NCBI GenBank assembly: GCA_964412115.1
Contig: CAYPMM010000014.1
Location: forward strand, 1 to 22,008
DNA length: 22,008 nucleotides
Direction of reading: 5' to 3'
DNA from: HO2-45-28 sp964412115
GTDB lineage: Bacteria > Patescibacteriota > Minisyncoccia > HO2-45-28
The notes beneath the pieces are model-generated. The model made no database searches, was not told the DNA's origin, and saw nothing but the letters and a program-made list of their open reading frames with translations. Made by a program: the position numbers and the translations under genes. The stretch's first letter is position 1; each line of letters starts with the position of its first letter. Of this stretch, positions 1 to 6,620 are shown piece by piece.

Positions 1-476
1 ACGGGACTGGTTAAAAATCCAAAACCAAGTTTAAGGTTCTCGTAAAAGGGCCGGGTTTTTTCCGGCAAAGGGTCCCCCAAAAGCATGGCGTCCCAGGGGT
101 CGATGTGTTTTTTAGCGCCTTTAAAAACGTTTGTTATTAATTTTGCATAATTCTTTTGAGATTCAATTTCTTTCAAGCGCGAATTTACGGATGTAAGTTC
201 GTTTGTCAGATTTTCTATTTTTTGGAGTAATGCGTTTGGTTGTTTAATTTCCTCAAAATTACTTTCATCCCGATGGTGCCTATTTTGATTTTTAAAATTT
301 TGCAAAATAGACTCCTCAATAAACCAAGTACTGCCGATTTTTTCGGCAGTAATTTTATTTTCTTTGATTAATTGTCTTAACCTTTCTTTGGAGTATCCAC
401 AAAAATCGGCCGCTGAAGTAAGCGACAAAAAATTTTTTCCATTTTGCAAAATTCTTGGAATAGGTCTTCGAGCCAT
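1..476 (-). CDS. Helix-turn-helix DNA-binding protein, 3' end beyond window
   Basis: An open frame starts at ATG 476 and runs 158 codons to the left edge without a stop, so the C-terminus is missing. Residues about 17-50 (LSLTSAADFCGYSKERLRQL, then an IGSTWFI wing) look like an excisionase/MerR-like helix-turn-helix: a hydrophobic helix, a turn at CGYS, a recognition helix and a beta-wing. Residues about 75-100 are Glu/Lys/Leu-rich with heptad character, suggesting a short coiled coil for dimerisation. The gene stands alone; the next gene to the right is on the same strand but ends in a terminator before it. No Shine-Dalgarno sequence precedes the start. The palindrome ATTTTGCAAAAT occurs upstream and twice in frame, encoding ILQN both times, which suggests autoregulation (inference). 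The target and biological role are unknown. Confidence 0.75.
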   Translation of the reverse strand, partial: MARRPIPRILQNGKNFLSLTSAADFCGYSKERLRQLIKENKITAEKIGSTWFIEESILQNFKNQNRHHRDESNFEEIKQPNALLQKIENLTNELTSVNSRLKEIESQKNYAKLITNVFKGAKKHIDPWDAMLLGDPLPEKTRPFYENLKLGFGFLTSP

Positions 477-492
477 AAAAACACTTAATCTA

Positions 493-516
493 ATTTTATT
501 TTGTATTTTGCAAAAT
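493..516 (-). promoter_or_regulatory. Putative promoter -10 with operator-like palindrome
   Basis: On the minus strand a TAAAAT hexamer (498-493) lies 16 nt before the ATG at 476. The perfect palindrome ATTTTGCAAAAT (516-505) sits just upstream of it, inside what would be the -35/-10 spacer. The -35 is weak. That position is typical of a repressor operator. The same 12-mer recurs at 441-452 and 297-308 inside the gene. Confidence 0.45.
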
Positions 517-549
517 AGAAATGATTTCGCTGTGCATAACTAAGTGAAA

Positions 550-586
550 TTTAAAAAAAATAAATACGGCCCCATTTTGGAGCCGT
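550..586 (-). terminator. Rho-independent terminator of the glycosidase gene
   Basis: Read on the minus strand, ACGGCTCC pairs with GGGGCCGT (586-566; eight pairs, one G-U, five-base loop) and is followed by a T-rich run down to about 550. It lies about 70 nt past the stop of the glycoside hydrolase. Confidence 0.75.
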
Positions 587-653
587 TAGTTTTTAAATTT
601 GGTTTAATCAATTTTTATATAAAAATCATTTTTCAAAACATTGATAAGGGTTA

Positions 654-1883
654 TTAAACCTTGTTTATACCCAATATAAAATTCCTATATTTTAAGCCAC
701 TTTCTCTGATTTTACGTTCCAGTGTTTTATAGTTAATATCAATCAAACCAAATCGTGGCCAGAATCCTTTGTCCCACTCAAAGTTATCCAAAAGCGACCA
801 GTAAAAATAGCCCCGGATATCCACCCCCTCTTTTATGGCTTTCAGCACATACCGCAAATGCTCCTTAATAAAATCGGCCCTTTGTTCATCTTTTGCGTCA
901 GCGAAGCCGTTTTCAGTGATAAAAATCGGTTTTTTATATTTTGCCAAATTTTGCAAAACGCGATAAATGCCCTCCGGATGTATTTCCCAACCCATATCCG
1001 AAATATCTTTATTAAGGTTTTGATTAAATTTAAGGCCTTTTACGCGATTGTGAAAATAGTAATTAAGCCCGATAAAATCCTGATGGTCTTTAATGCTGTC
1101 CAAAAATCTCTCGTTCCACCACCAATCCGCAAGGTTGGCCAATACGGCATTTAATCCTCGCCCCTCAAAATAAATATTGTTTTTCGCGATGCCGACTTGC
1201 AAAGACGGATTTATTTTTTTTACTGCTTTATACGCTTTTTTATGAGCCAACTCCAGATTTCTCAAAATCTTTATATATTTTATAAAAGACTTTTCTTGGG
1301 GAGGCCAGATTCCGCGCCAATAGGCATTGCCCGCGTAAACCATCGGTTCGTTTACGGTTATCCAGAATTTAACTTCCGGTAAAAACTTAATTACTAGTTC
1401 GATATATCGTACTAAATAACTAATGTTATTCTTTTTCAAAAATCCTCCTTTTTGTGCGAACCACACGGGCATTGTCCAGTGCCAAAGAGTGGCAAACGGT
1501 TCCAGTCCCCTGTTTTTAAGCGCCAAAACTACCTTGCGATAGTGTTCAAGTTCTTTCTCGTTAAATTTTCCTTCGGCAGGCTCAATCCTTGACCACTCGA
1601 TTGAAAAACGGTGGGCGTTATGGCCAAGGGAGCGCGCGATATTAAAATCCTCTTCATAACGATTATAGTGGTCGCAAGTAATGCCAGAAATATAGTTCTC
1701 GCGCCTCAAAGGGCCGGGATAGTCGTTTAAAATATGGCCGGGATAAGTTTTATTTAAAGCTTCTTTAGCTAATCGTCCGGCGTTTTCTTTTTCCCATTTT
1801 GACCAATCATTATTATTTCCGCCCTCAACTTGATGAGCTGAAGTAGAAGCGCCCCAGTAAAAATGTTTAGGAAAAGACCTCAT
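654..1883 (-). CDS. Family 1 glycoside hydrolase (beta-glucosidase-like)
   Basis: The 409-residue protein is a complete GH1 retaining beta-glycosidase of the (beta/alpha)8-barrel type. The N-terminus FYWGASTSAHQVEG with Gln18 matches the family's sugar-binding start. ITVNEP carries the acid/base Glu179 and FITENG the nucleophile Glu324. LLDNFEW (Glu369, Trp370) matches beta-glucosidases rather than 6-phospho-glycosidases. It is somewhat shorter than the usual 440-480 residues, and no signal peptide is seen, so it should act in the cytoplasm on short beta-linked sugars or glycosides. It starts 19 nt after trmD on the same strand and is probably co-transcribed with it. No Shine-Dalgarno sequence is evident. 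The exact substrate cannot be read from the sequence. Confidence 0.93.
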   Translation of the reverse strand: MRSFPKHFYWGASTSAHQVEGGNNNDWSKWEKENAGRLAKEALNKTYPGHILNDYPGPLRRENYISGITCDHYNRYEEDFNIARSLGHNAHRFSIEWSRIEPAEGKFNEKELEHYRKVVLALKNRGLEPFATLWHWTMPVWFAQKGGFLKKNNISYLVRYIELVIKFLPEVKFWITVNEPMVYAGNAYWRGIWPPQEKSFIKYIKILRNLELAHKKAYKAVKKINPSLQVGIAKNNIYFEGRGLNAVLANLADWWWNERFLDSIKDHQDFIGLNYYFHNRVKGLKFNQNLNKDISDMGWEIHPEGIYRVLQNLAKYKKPIFITENGFADAKDEQRADFIKEHLRYVLKAIKEGVDIRGYFYWSLLDNFEWDKGFWPRFGLIDINYKTLERKIRESGLKYRNFILGINKV

Positions 1884-1902
1884 GAATTTCTAATTATTCT
1901 AA

Positions 1903-2547
1903 CTACTTAAGTTTTCTATATGCGGCTATTTTTTTATGGTCTCCCGACAAAAGAACTTTAGGAACCCTATAATTTTTACCGCGCCATTTTATTGTTTCCG
2001 GACGGGTGTAGACTGGATATGAACCGTGCTTTTCTTCCAAGGATTCGGCTTTTCCGAGAACGCCTTTTATATGCCTGCTTACGGCGTCAATTACAACCAT
2101 TGCCGGAAGCTCGCCGCCGGTCAGCACATATGGACCGGCGGACACCTCCTCGGCTTTGAGAATTTTTTTAACCCTTTCGTCCACGCCTTCATAACGGCCG
2201 GAAATCAAAATTATGTTTTTATATTTTTTAGCCCAATTACGGGCCATTTTTTGGTCAAATGGCTTTCCTTGCGCCGAAAGCAGTGCCACCTTACTGCTAT
2301 TCGGCATACCAGACATCCGATGTCTGACAGCGTAAATAGCCTTGAGAATCGGCTCGGCTTTCATCACCATTCCGGCCCCTCCTCCAAACGGCCTGTCGTC
2401 AACGGTTTTGTGTCTATCTGTAACGAAATTTCTCGGGTTATAAAAATTAATTTTAATTAAACCGCGTTTTTGGGCGCGTTTTAAAATTGAGCTCGCAAGA
2501 TAGGACTCAAAAGATTCGGGGAAAATGGTTATAACGCTGAAAATCAT
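1903..2547 (-). CDS. trmD: tRNA (guanine-37-N1)-methyltransferase
   Basis: TrmD methylates N1 of G37 in tRNAs that read CNN codons, using S-adenosylmethionine, and so prevents +1 frameshifting. The 214-residue protein (usual 230-250) shows DDRPFGGGAGMVMKAEP (50-66), LISGRYEGVDERV (114-126) and VLTGGELPAMVVIDAVSR (141-158), which form the SPOUT trefoil knot, then VYTRPETIKWRG and VPKVLLSGDH near the end. The start MIFSVITIFPE is the canonical N-terminus. The linker between domains (about 166-178) is short, and the usual Asp in EEDS is not seen (EEKH instead). There is no room for a Shine-Dalgarno sequence, because the khpA terminator T-run reaches the ATG. It ends in TAG, which shows TAG is a normal stop here. 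Confidence 0.95.
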   Translation of the reverse strand: MIFSVITIFPESFESYLASSILKRAQKRGLIKINFYNPRNFVTDRHKTVDDRPFGGGAGMVMKAEPILKAIYAVRHRMSGMPNSSKVALLSAQGKPFDQKMARNWAKKYKNIILISGRYEGVDERVKKILKAEEVSAGPYVLTGGELPAMVVIDAVSRHIKGVLGKAESLEEKHGSYPVYTRPETIKWRGKNYRVPKVLLSGDHKKIAAYRKLK

Positions 2548-2552
2548 AAAAT

Positions 2553-2585
2553 AAAAGCCGCGCTATTTATGATAGCACGGCTTTT
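2553..2585 (-). terminator. Terminator hairpin between khpA and trmD
   Basis: AAAAGCCG (2553-2560) pairs with CGGCTTTT (2578-2585), and GCTAT with ATAGC inside it across one mismatch; the loop is five bases. On the minus strand it is followed by TTTTATTTTATG, where the final ATG is the trmD start. It lies about 20 nt after the khpA stop. Confidence 0.8.
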
Positions 2586-2603
2586 ATTCAACTTACAGGC
2601 GAA

Positions 2604-2909
2604 TTAAAGTTTTAAATCATCCATTTCGCCCGCAGAGGTTTTGGGTCCGCGGCCGCCCTCCGGTTCCTCAATTTTGAGGTTAACGCGGGAGCGATTTTTC
2701 AAACCGACGATGCGCAAAAGAATCCGGATGGCCTTGGCGGTATTTCCGCCTCTGCCGATTATTTTTCCCATGTCGGCCGGATCGATTTTAAGCGTCAGTA
2801 AGACGCCCATTTCATCGACCTTTCGGTCAACTTCAACCGCCTTGGGATTTTCCACCAGACTCTTGACCAAATATTCCAGGAAATCCTGGTCAGCAAATTT
2901 TTCAGCCAT
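2604..2909 (-). CDS. khpA: KH-domain RNA-binding protein KhpA (YlqC family)
   Basis: The 101-residue protein consists of one type II KH domain. Its signature GKIIGRGGNTAKAIRILLR (about 48-66) holds the GxxG loop that contacts RNA. It matches the small KhpA/YlqC family (usually 75-85 residues) with an extra acidic, glycine-rich tail (EEPEGGRGPK onward). In Firmicutes KhpA pairs with KhpB and affects cell elongation and division by binding RNA. In many bacteria it sits between rpsP and trmD; here trmD follows but rpsP is absent. It has a strong sigma70-type promoter at 3044-3072 and a leader of about 130 nt, and it ends in a terminator. No clear Shine-Dalgarno sequence precedes ATG 2909. Confidence 0.9.
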   Translation of the reverse strand: MAEKFADQDFLEYLVKSLVENPKAVEVDRKVDEMGVLLTLKIDPADMGKIIGRGGNTAKAIRILLRIVGLKNRSRVNLKIEEPEGGRGPKTSAGEMDDLKL

Positions 2910-3037
2910 GTTGCGATACTGTCATAAGGATTAATGGTAATGCCAGTAGCCTTGTCCCGAAAAATTCGGGAGATTCGACCGGTTTGGCCGCAAAGAATCC
3001 GATGGTTTCGGTCCGAGCGGCCAGCCGCTACTTATTA
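2910..3037 (-). promoter_or_regulatory. Long, structured 5' leader of khpA
   Basis: Transcription from the promoter at 3044-3072 should start near 3037, leaving about 128 nt before the khpA ATG. By eye, AGTAGC (3032-3027) pairs with GCTACT (2950-2945) to close a domain. Inside it are GCGG/CCGC, CCGA/TCGG, GATTC/GAATC enclosing CGG/CCG, and the perfect TCCCGAA/TTCGGGA hairpin (2955-2971). I recognise no known riboswitch or tRNA in it. Confidence 0.45.
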
Positions 3038-3043
3038 AGCCCC

Positions 3044-3072
3044 ATTATAGCAAGATACTTTGCAAAAGTCAA
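3044..3072 (-). promoter_or_regulatory. Sigma70-type promoter of khpA
   Basis: On the minus strand TTGACT (3072-3067) and a perfect TATAAT (3049-3044) are separated by exactly 17 nt. The -35 begins only 6 nt past the original frr stop at 3079. The start point is expected near 3037. Confidence 0.85.
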
Positions 3073-3078
3073 GCCCCA

Positions 3079-3225
3079 TCAATTCCCGATCTCCAGCCGC
3101 TTTTTTTCGGCCAAATCCTCCAGCTCGCCGTTGAATTTGTCGGTTTTTTTCTGCAGTTCGAATCTAGACCTGAATATTAAATCCACGCTTAAAGCACCCG
3201 ACATCTCGTTTTACCGTATTTCTTT
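3079..3225 (-). pseudogene. frr: Detached 3' third of frr, same frame, after two in-frame stops
   Basis: Reading on in the frr frame past TAG (3228-3226) gives KEIR, then TAA (3213-3211), then NEMSGALSVDLIFRSRF and ELQKKTDKFNGELEDLAEKK, ending at TGA (3081-3079). The last part matches the C-terminal helix of ribosome recycling factor, which runs near IQKLTDKYIKEIDELLKKKE in the family. With this part the product would be 183 codons, close to the usual 185, so the length and frame are intact and only substitutions have broken the gene. The middle stretch has lost several acidic or basic positions, as under relaxed selection. Local assembly error is the main alternative. Confidence 0.75.
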
Positions 3226-3630
3226 CTAGACCTCGTCGCGCTCGCGCCTTAAGGCAATTCTTGATTCTTCAAGCTTTTCGCCGACAAGTTTTTGCATCGC
3301 TTGTCTTCGTTCTCCGGTAAGTTCGGGCAAAATGATTCTCAAAACATCCCGGTCAACGACCGGCTGAAGGCCCAAGTTGGAAGAACGCACGGCTTTTTCA
3401 ATGGCTTCAAGCGCTCCTTTGTCCCACGGCTGTATAATCAAAGTCCGCGCGTCTCCGACTCCTATTGAGGCCAGGCCCTCAAGTTTGGTTTTACCGCCGT
3501 AGTATTCCACCGCAATATCTTTAACCAAGGCCGGATTGGCGCGGCCGGTTCTCAAAGCCCCGAGCTCGTCGGCAAAATGATTTTTTATTTTTTGAAACGA
3601 CGAATCAAACTTAGAAAGCGAATATGGCAT
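3226..3630 (-). CDS. frr: Ribosome recycling factor, prematurely stopped
   Basis: RRF works with EF-G to split post-termination 70S ribosomes. The open part codes 134 residues: helix 1 of domain I with LRTGRANPALV (about 26-36), the beta-rich domain II (VEYYGGKTKLEGLASIGVGD, TLIIQPWDK, VVDRDVLRIILPELTGERR), and the start of the long second helix of domain I (KLVGEKLEESRIALRRERDEV). It then meets TAG at 3228, where I expect Trp or a similar residue. Without the last helix the three-helix bundle of domain I cannot close, so this product is probably inactive. It is the last gene of the murA-mreB-delta' operon, 33 nt after its neighbour. frr is essential in bacteria studied, so an intact second copy, readthrough or an assembly error must be considered. 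Confidence 0.85.
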   Translation of the reverse strand: MPYSLSKFDSSFQKIKNHFADELGALRTGRANPALVKDIAVEYYGGKTKLEGLASIGVGDARTLIIQPWDKGALEAIEKAVRSSNLGLQPVVDRDVLRIILPELTGERRQAMQKLVGEKLEESRIALRRERDEV

Positions 3631-3663
3631 AACGAGAGTTTAAAAAAATTAAATGTTAAAAAG

Positions 3664-4287
3664 TTAAGTTATAAACGGAGCCAGATATTCAAGGCACATT
3701 TTACGGCTGATGTTTAAAACCGCCGACTCCCTCGCGCGCCGTATTTTCAGAAGAAATCCGTGCTTTTCGCCGTCCATCGCCCAGCGTTCCAGATTATCCA
3801 AAAAGGCGTTAAACTTATCCGGTTCGTAAGCCAGCGCGTCTATTATTCCGGCCCGCTCTTTTGGTCCCGCTTTTATAAACCCCGCAAACGTTTTTTGTTC
3901 TTCAGGAAAAGGTTCAAAAGCGTCCGCTGAAATTTCAACCAGCCGTGAGCGCAGAGTGTCCGGCGCCATTTCGGGACTTTTGGCCAGGAGGAAAAAATGG
4001 CGTTTATCCAGCGCGTCTTCAATGACTTTAAGCAAAACCGGAAAAGCGTGATGTTTCATTTTAGACGCGTCTAAAATGAAAAACCTCCGTTCGTCCGTCC
4101 CTAAACTCATTGCCGCGATTTCTTTTATCCGGCGCGCTTCATCAATGCCGACTTCATTGTCATACAAACAAACTTCGCCGTGGGATTTTAAAAAATCGGC
4201 TAATTTAAAAGAATCAACCGAACCTGTCAAAATATAGCCGTTGGCCAAAACTCCCCGCCCGATATGTTCTTTTAAGATTTTATTCAT
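3664..4287 (-). CDS. DNA polymerase III delta'-like clamp-loader protein, reduced
   Basis: The 207-residue protein resembles the core of HolB/DnaX-type AAA+ clamp-loader subunits. VGIDEARRIKEIAAM (46-60) corresponds to the usual helix after the P-loop strand, RRFFILDASKM (67-77) to the degenerate Walker B, LLKVIED (85-91) to LLKTLEE, and FFLLAKSPEMAPDTLRSRL (98-116) to the sensor 1 and SRC motifs. The nucleotide-binding P-loop is absent (GYILTGSVD at 17-25 instead of GxxGxGK), as in delta' subunits that do not bind ATP. It is much shorter than the usual 300 or more residues and lacks the C-terminal collar region. It is 6 nt downstream of mreB, so it belongs to that operon. I call it delta'-like with moderate certainty. 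Confidence 0.7.
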   Translation of the reverse strand: MNKILKEHIGRGVLANGYILTGSVDSFKLADFLKSHGEVCLYDNEVGIDEARRIKEIAAMSLGTDERRFFILDASKMKHHAFPVLLKVIEDALDKRHFFLLAKSPEMAPDTLRSRLVEISADAFEPFPEEQKTFAGFIKAGPKERAGIIDALAYEPDKFNAFLDNLERWAMDGEKHGFLLKIRRARESAVLNISRKMCLEYLAPFIT

Positions 4288-4293
4288 GTCGGC

Positions 4294-5310
4294 TTATCTT
4301 TTGCCGAGCAGACTTTTTTTATAAACGTCAAGATGTTCCAGGGCTATTCCGGTGCCTTTGGCCACGCAAAAGAGCGCGTCTTCAGCCACATACGCCTTCA
4401 CTCCGGTTGCCCGATGAACAAGCTCGGTAATGTTTCTTAGAAGCGATGTTCCGCCGGTCATAGTTATGCCTTGGTCAATTATGTCCGCGGCCAATTCTGG
4501 CGGAGTTTCGTGCAAAACGGATTTTATGGCTTTGGTTATTTCACGAAGCTCGTTTTCAACGGCTTTTGTCGTTTCGTTGGTTGAAATCTCGGCCGACCTC
4601 GGAAGTCCGGTTAAAAAATCCCGCCCCTTAACCAGATAGGCGCTTTCTTGGTCAACGGTTATGGCTGACGCAATGGCGATTTTGATTTCCTCGGCGGTTT
4701 TATCGCCTATCGCAAGATTAAACGCCCTTTTAATATGGTCGGTTATGGCCTGGTCTATTTTATTTCCGGCCACTTTGACCGAGGTGGAAGCCACTATCCC
4801 GCCCAAAGATATGACCGCGACATCGGTGGTTCCTCCGCCGATATCGACAACCATGTGGCCGGTCGGTTCGTGAATCGGAATACCCGCGCCTATCGCCGCC
4901 AAAATCGGCTCTTTCATAACATAAGCGTTTTTAGCGCCCGCTTTCATCGCGGCTTCCACCACCGAACGCCTTTCGGTGGAAGTCACGCCTGCTGGCGCTG
5001 AAACCAATATATCGGGCTTAAAAAAATTCCATTGGCCCAACGCCTTTCCTATATAATAGCGGAGCATTGCTTCGGTCACGCGATAATCGGCAATAACGCC
5101 GTCTTTCATCGGGCGATAAGCCATAATACTGTCCGGAGTTTTTCCGACCATGACTTTCGCGTCGTTTCCCACGGCAAGAACCTTGTTTTCCGGCACCGAA
5201 ACCGCGACCACCGACGGCTCGTTAAGGACAATTCCGCGACCCGGAACAAACACCAGCGTGTTTGCCGTTCCAAGGTCAATGCCAAGTTTTTTTACGAAAA
5301 AATGCGCCAT
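4294..5310 (-). CDS. mreB: Rod-shape-determining actin homologue MreB
   Basis: MreB forms membrane-attached antiparallel double filaments that steer lateral wall synthesis. The 338-residue protein has usual family length and all actin-fold signatures: phosphate 1 LGIDLGTANTLVFV (9-22), NEPSVVAV, the SAPAGVTSTERR segment, phosphate 2 VVDIGGGTTDVAV (about 154-166), and the adenosine motif GITMTGGTSLLRNI near 285. The N-terminal MAHFFVKK is short and could help membrane contact. It starts 9 nt after murA with no visible Shine-Dalgarno sequence, so translation is likely coupled or depends on the upstream gene. No mreC, mreD or rodA is present in the window. Together with murA it links shape control to precursor synthesis in one operon. 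Confidence 0.96.
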   Translation of the reverse strand: MAHFFVKKLGIDLGTANTLVFVPGRGIVLNEPSVVAVSVPENKVLAVGNDAKVMVGKTPDSIMAYRPMKDGVIADYRVTEAMLRYYIGKALGQWNFFKPDILVSAPAGVTSTERRSVVEAAMKAGAKNAYVMKEPILAAIGAGIPIHEPTGHMVVDIGGGTTDVAVISLGGIVASTSVKVAGNKIDQAITDHIKRAFNLAIGDKTAEEIKIAIASAITVDQESAYLVKGRDFLTGLPRSAEISTNETTKAVENELREITKAIKSVLHETPPELAADIIDQGITMTGGTSLLRNITELVHRATGVKAYVAEDALFCVAKGTGIALEHLDVYKKSLLGKR

Positions 5311-5319
5311 TGTATTTTA

Positions 5320-6585
5320 TTAAACGCGTCTTATGTCCGCTCCCAAGTCCGCGAGTTTTGCCTCAATGCTTTCATATCCGCGGTCAATATTATAAATATT
5401 GTGGACTATCGTCTCGCCTTTTGCAATGAGGCCGGCGATGATGAAGGCGAGTCCGGCTCTTAGATCGGGACTTTCAACTTCCCGGCCCGAAAGCGAGGTC
5501 GGACCTAAAATGATAACGCGGTGCGGATCGCAAGGAGTGATATTGGCGCCCATTCTTACAAGTTCATTCACGTATTCCAATCTGCCGTCAAAAATGGTTT
5601 CAAAAACTTCGCTTTTACCCTCGGCTTGGGTAAGAAAAACAGTGAATGGCGCCTGTAAATCGGTGGCAAAGCCCGGATATTCGCATGTTTTGACGCTTGT
5701 GGCGGATAATTTTCGGGGTTTTGAAACCGTGAGAAAATCGGCCCCTTTTTCTATTTTTACGCCCGCTGTTTCAAGATGCGCAATGAGGCTTAGAAGGTGA
5801 AGGGGCTCGCAGTTTTTAATTTTTACTTTTTTACCCGCAAGAGCTCCGAGAATAAGCAGGCTTCCGGCTTCAATTCTGTCCGGTATTGTCTCATATGGAG
5901 TTTTCGCGAACAGGCGTCCGGATGAACCAAGCCCTTCCACTACAATGGTATGGGTGCCCGCGCCCCTTATCTTGGCTCCGGATTCATTTAAAAATTTGGC
6001 GAGCGGCTCTATTTCGGGCTCTTGGGCGCAGTTTCTCAATGTCGTTTTGCCTTCGGCAAGCACTGATGCCATCATCAGGGTTTCAGTGGCCGTAACGCTC
6101 GGAGTTAAAAAAGCAAAATCCGCCCCTTTTAATTTTTTAGCCGAAAAAAAATAACTTCCGCCGGATTCGCCAATCCTTGCGCCCATGGCTTTTAATCCGT
6201 CAATAAAAAAGTTAATCGGCCTCCGGCCTATTACGCACCCTCCCGGATGAGGCATTGAGACTCTGCCGTATCGGGCCAGCATCGGCCCCAAAAGAACGAC
6301 TGATGCCCGCAAGCTTTGGGTGATGGTTTTGTCCAAATCGGTAGCGGCATTTTCCGGAGCTTCTACGCCAAACTCCCTGTTTCCGGAGTTTGATATTCTG
6401 GCTCCGATTGCCGAAAGGAGTTCTTTCATCCTGAAAATATCCTCGATTAGAGGGGTGTTTCTTATTTGGACCGGGTTTTGGAAAAGCAAAGAGGCGGCAA
6501 AAACTTTAAGGGCGCTATTTTTGGCGCCGGAGACCGAAACCTCGCCTCTTAAAACCCTGCCGCCTTTTATTACGAATGTGGCCAC
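5320..6585 (-). CDS. murA: UDP-N-acetylglucosamine 1-carboxyvinyltransferase
   Basis: MurA transfers enolpyruvyl from phosphoenolpyruvate to UDP-GlcNAc, the first committed step of peptidoglycan synthesis, in the cytoplasm. I place the start at GTG 6585 (reading MATFVIKGGRVLRG) rather than ATG 6633. This fits the family N-terminus, gives 421 residues (usual 417-425), and the promoter -10 lies 6 nt upstream, so the longer frame would begin upstream of the expected transcript. SGAKNSAL has the catalytic Lys22-Asn23. MPHPGGCVIGRRP has Cys117, equivalent to the Cys attacked by fosfomycin, so the enzyme should be sensitive. The C-terminus has the usual PDLRAGLAFIIAGLIAKGET stretch. It is the first gene of the murA-mreB-delta'-frr operon and appears leaderless. 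Confidence 0.95.
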   Translation of the reverse strand: MATFVIKGGRVLRGEVSVSGAKNSALKVFAASLLFQNPVQIRNTPLIEDIFRMKELLSAIGARISNSGNREFGVEAPENAATDLDKTITQSLRASVVLLGPMLARYGRVSMPHPGGCVIGRRPINFFIDGLKAMGARIGESGGSYFFSAKKLKGADFAFLTPSVTATETLMMASVLAEGKTTLRNCAQEPEIEPLAKFLNESGAKIRGAGTHTIVVEGLGSSGRLFAKTPYETIPDRIEAGSLLILGALAGKKVKIKNCEPLHLLSLIAHLETAGVKIEKGADFLTVSKPRKLSATSVKTCEYPGFATDLQAPFTVFLTQAEGKSEVFETIFDGRLEYVNELVRMGANITPCDPHRVIILGPTSLSGREVESPDLRAGLAFIIAGLIAKGETIVHNIYNIDRGYESIEAKLADLGADIRRV

Positions 6586-6591
6586 GCTTAA

Positions 6592-6620
6592 ATTATAAAG
6601 CACATAAAACTCTTTGACAA
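6592..6620 (-). promoter_or_regulatory. murA operon promoter, leaderless arrangement
   Basis: On the minus strand TTGTCA (6620-6615) and TATAAT (6597-6592) are 17 nt apart. The -10 ends 6 nt before GTG 6585, so the predicted transcript starts at or next to the start codon. Its -35 overlaps the -35 of the divergent gene to the right. Confidence 0.8.

Noticed and set aside
2910..3037. A tRNA-like gene in the khpA leader (GTCGAATC resembles a T-loop)
   Set aside because: The bases flanking this loop do not pair as a T-stem on either strand, and no acceptor stem or anticodon arm can be drawn.
3079..3225. Genetic recoding of TAG/TAA as sense codons to rescue frr
   Set aside because: efp, ftsH and trmD end in TAG and dnaE, thrS, miaA and gatB end in TAA at the expected family lengths.
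2984..3229. Plus-strand frames opposite frr and khpA
   Set aside because: They are antisense to recognised genes and carry no family signature.
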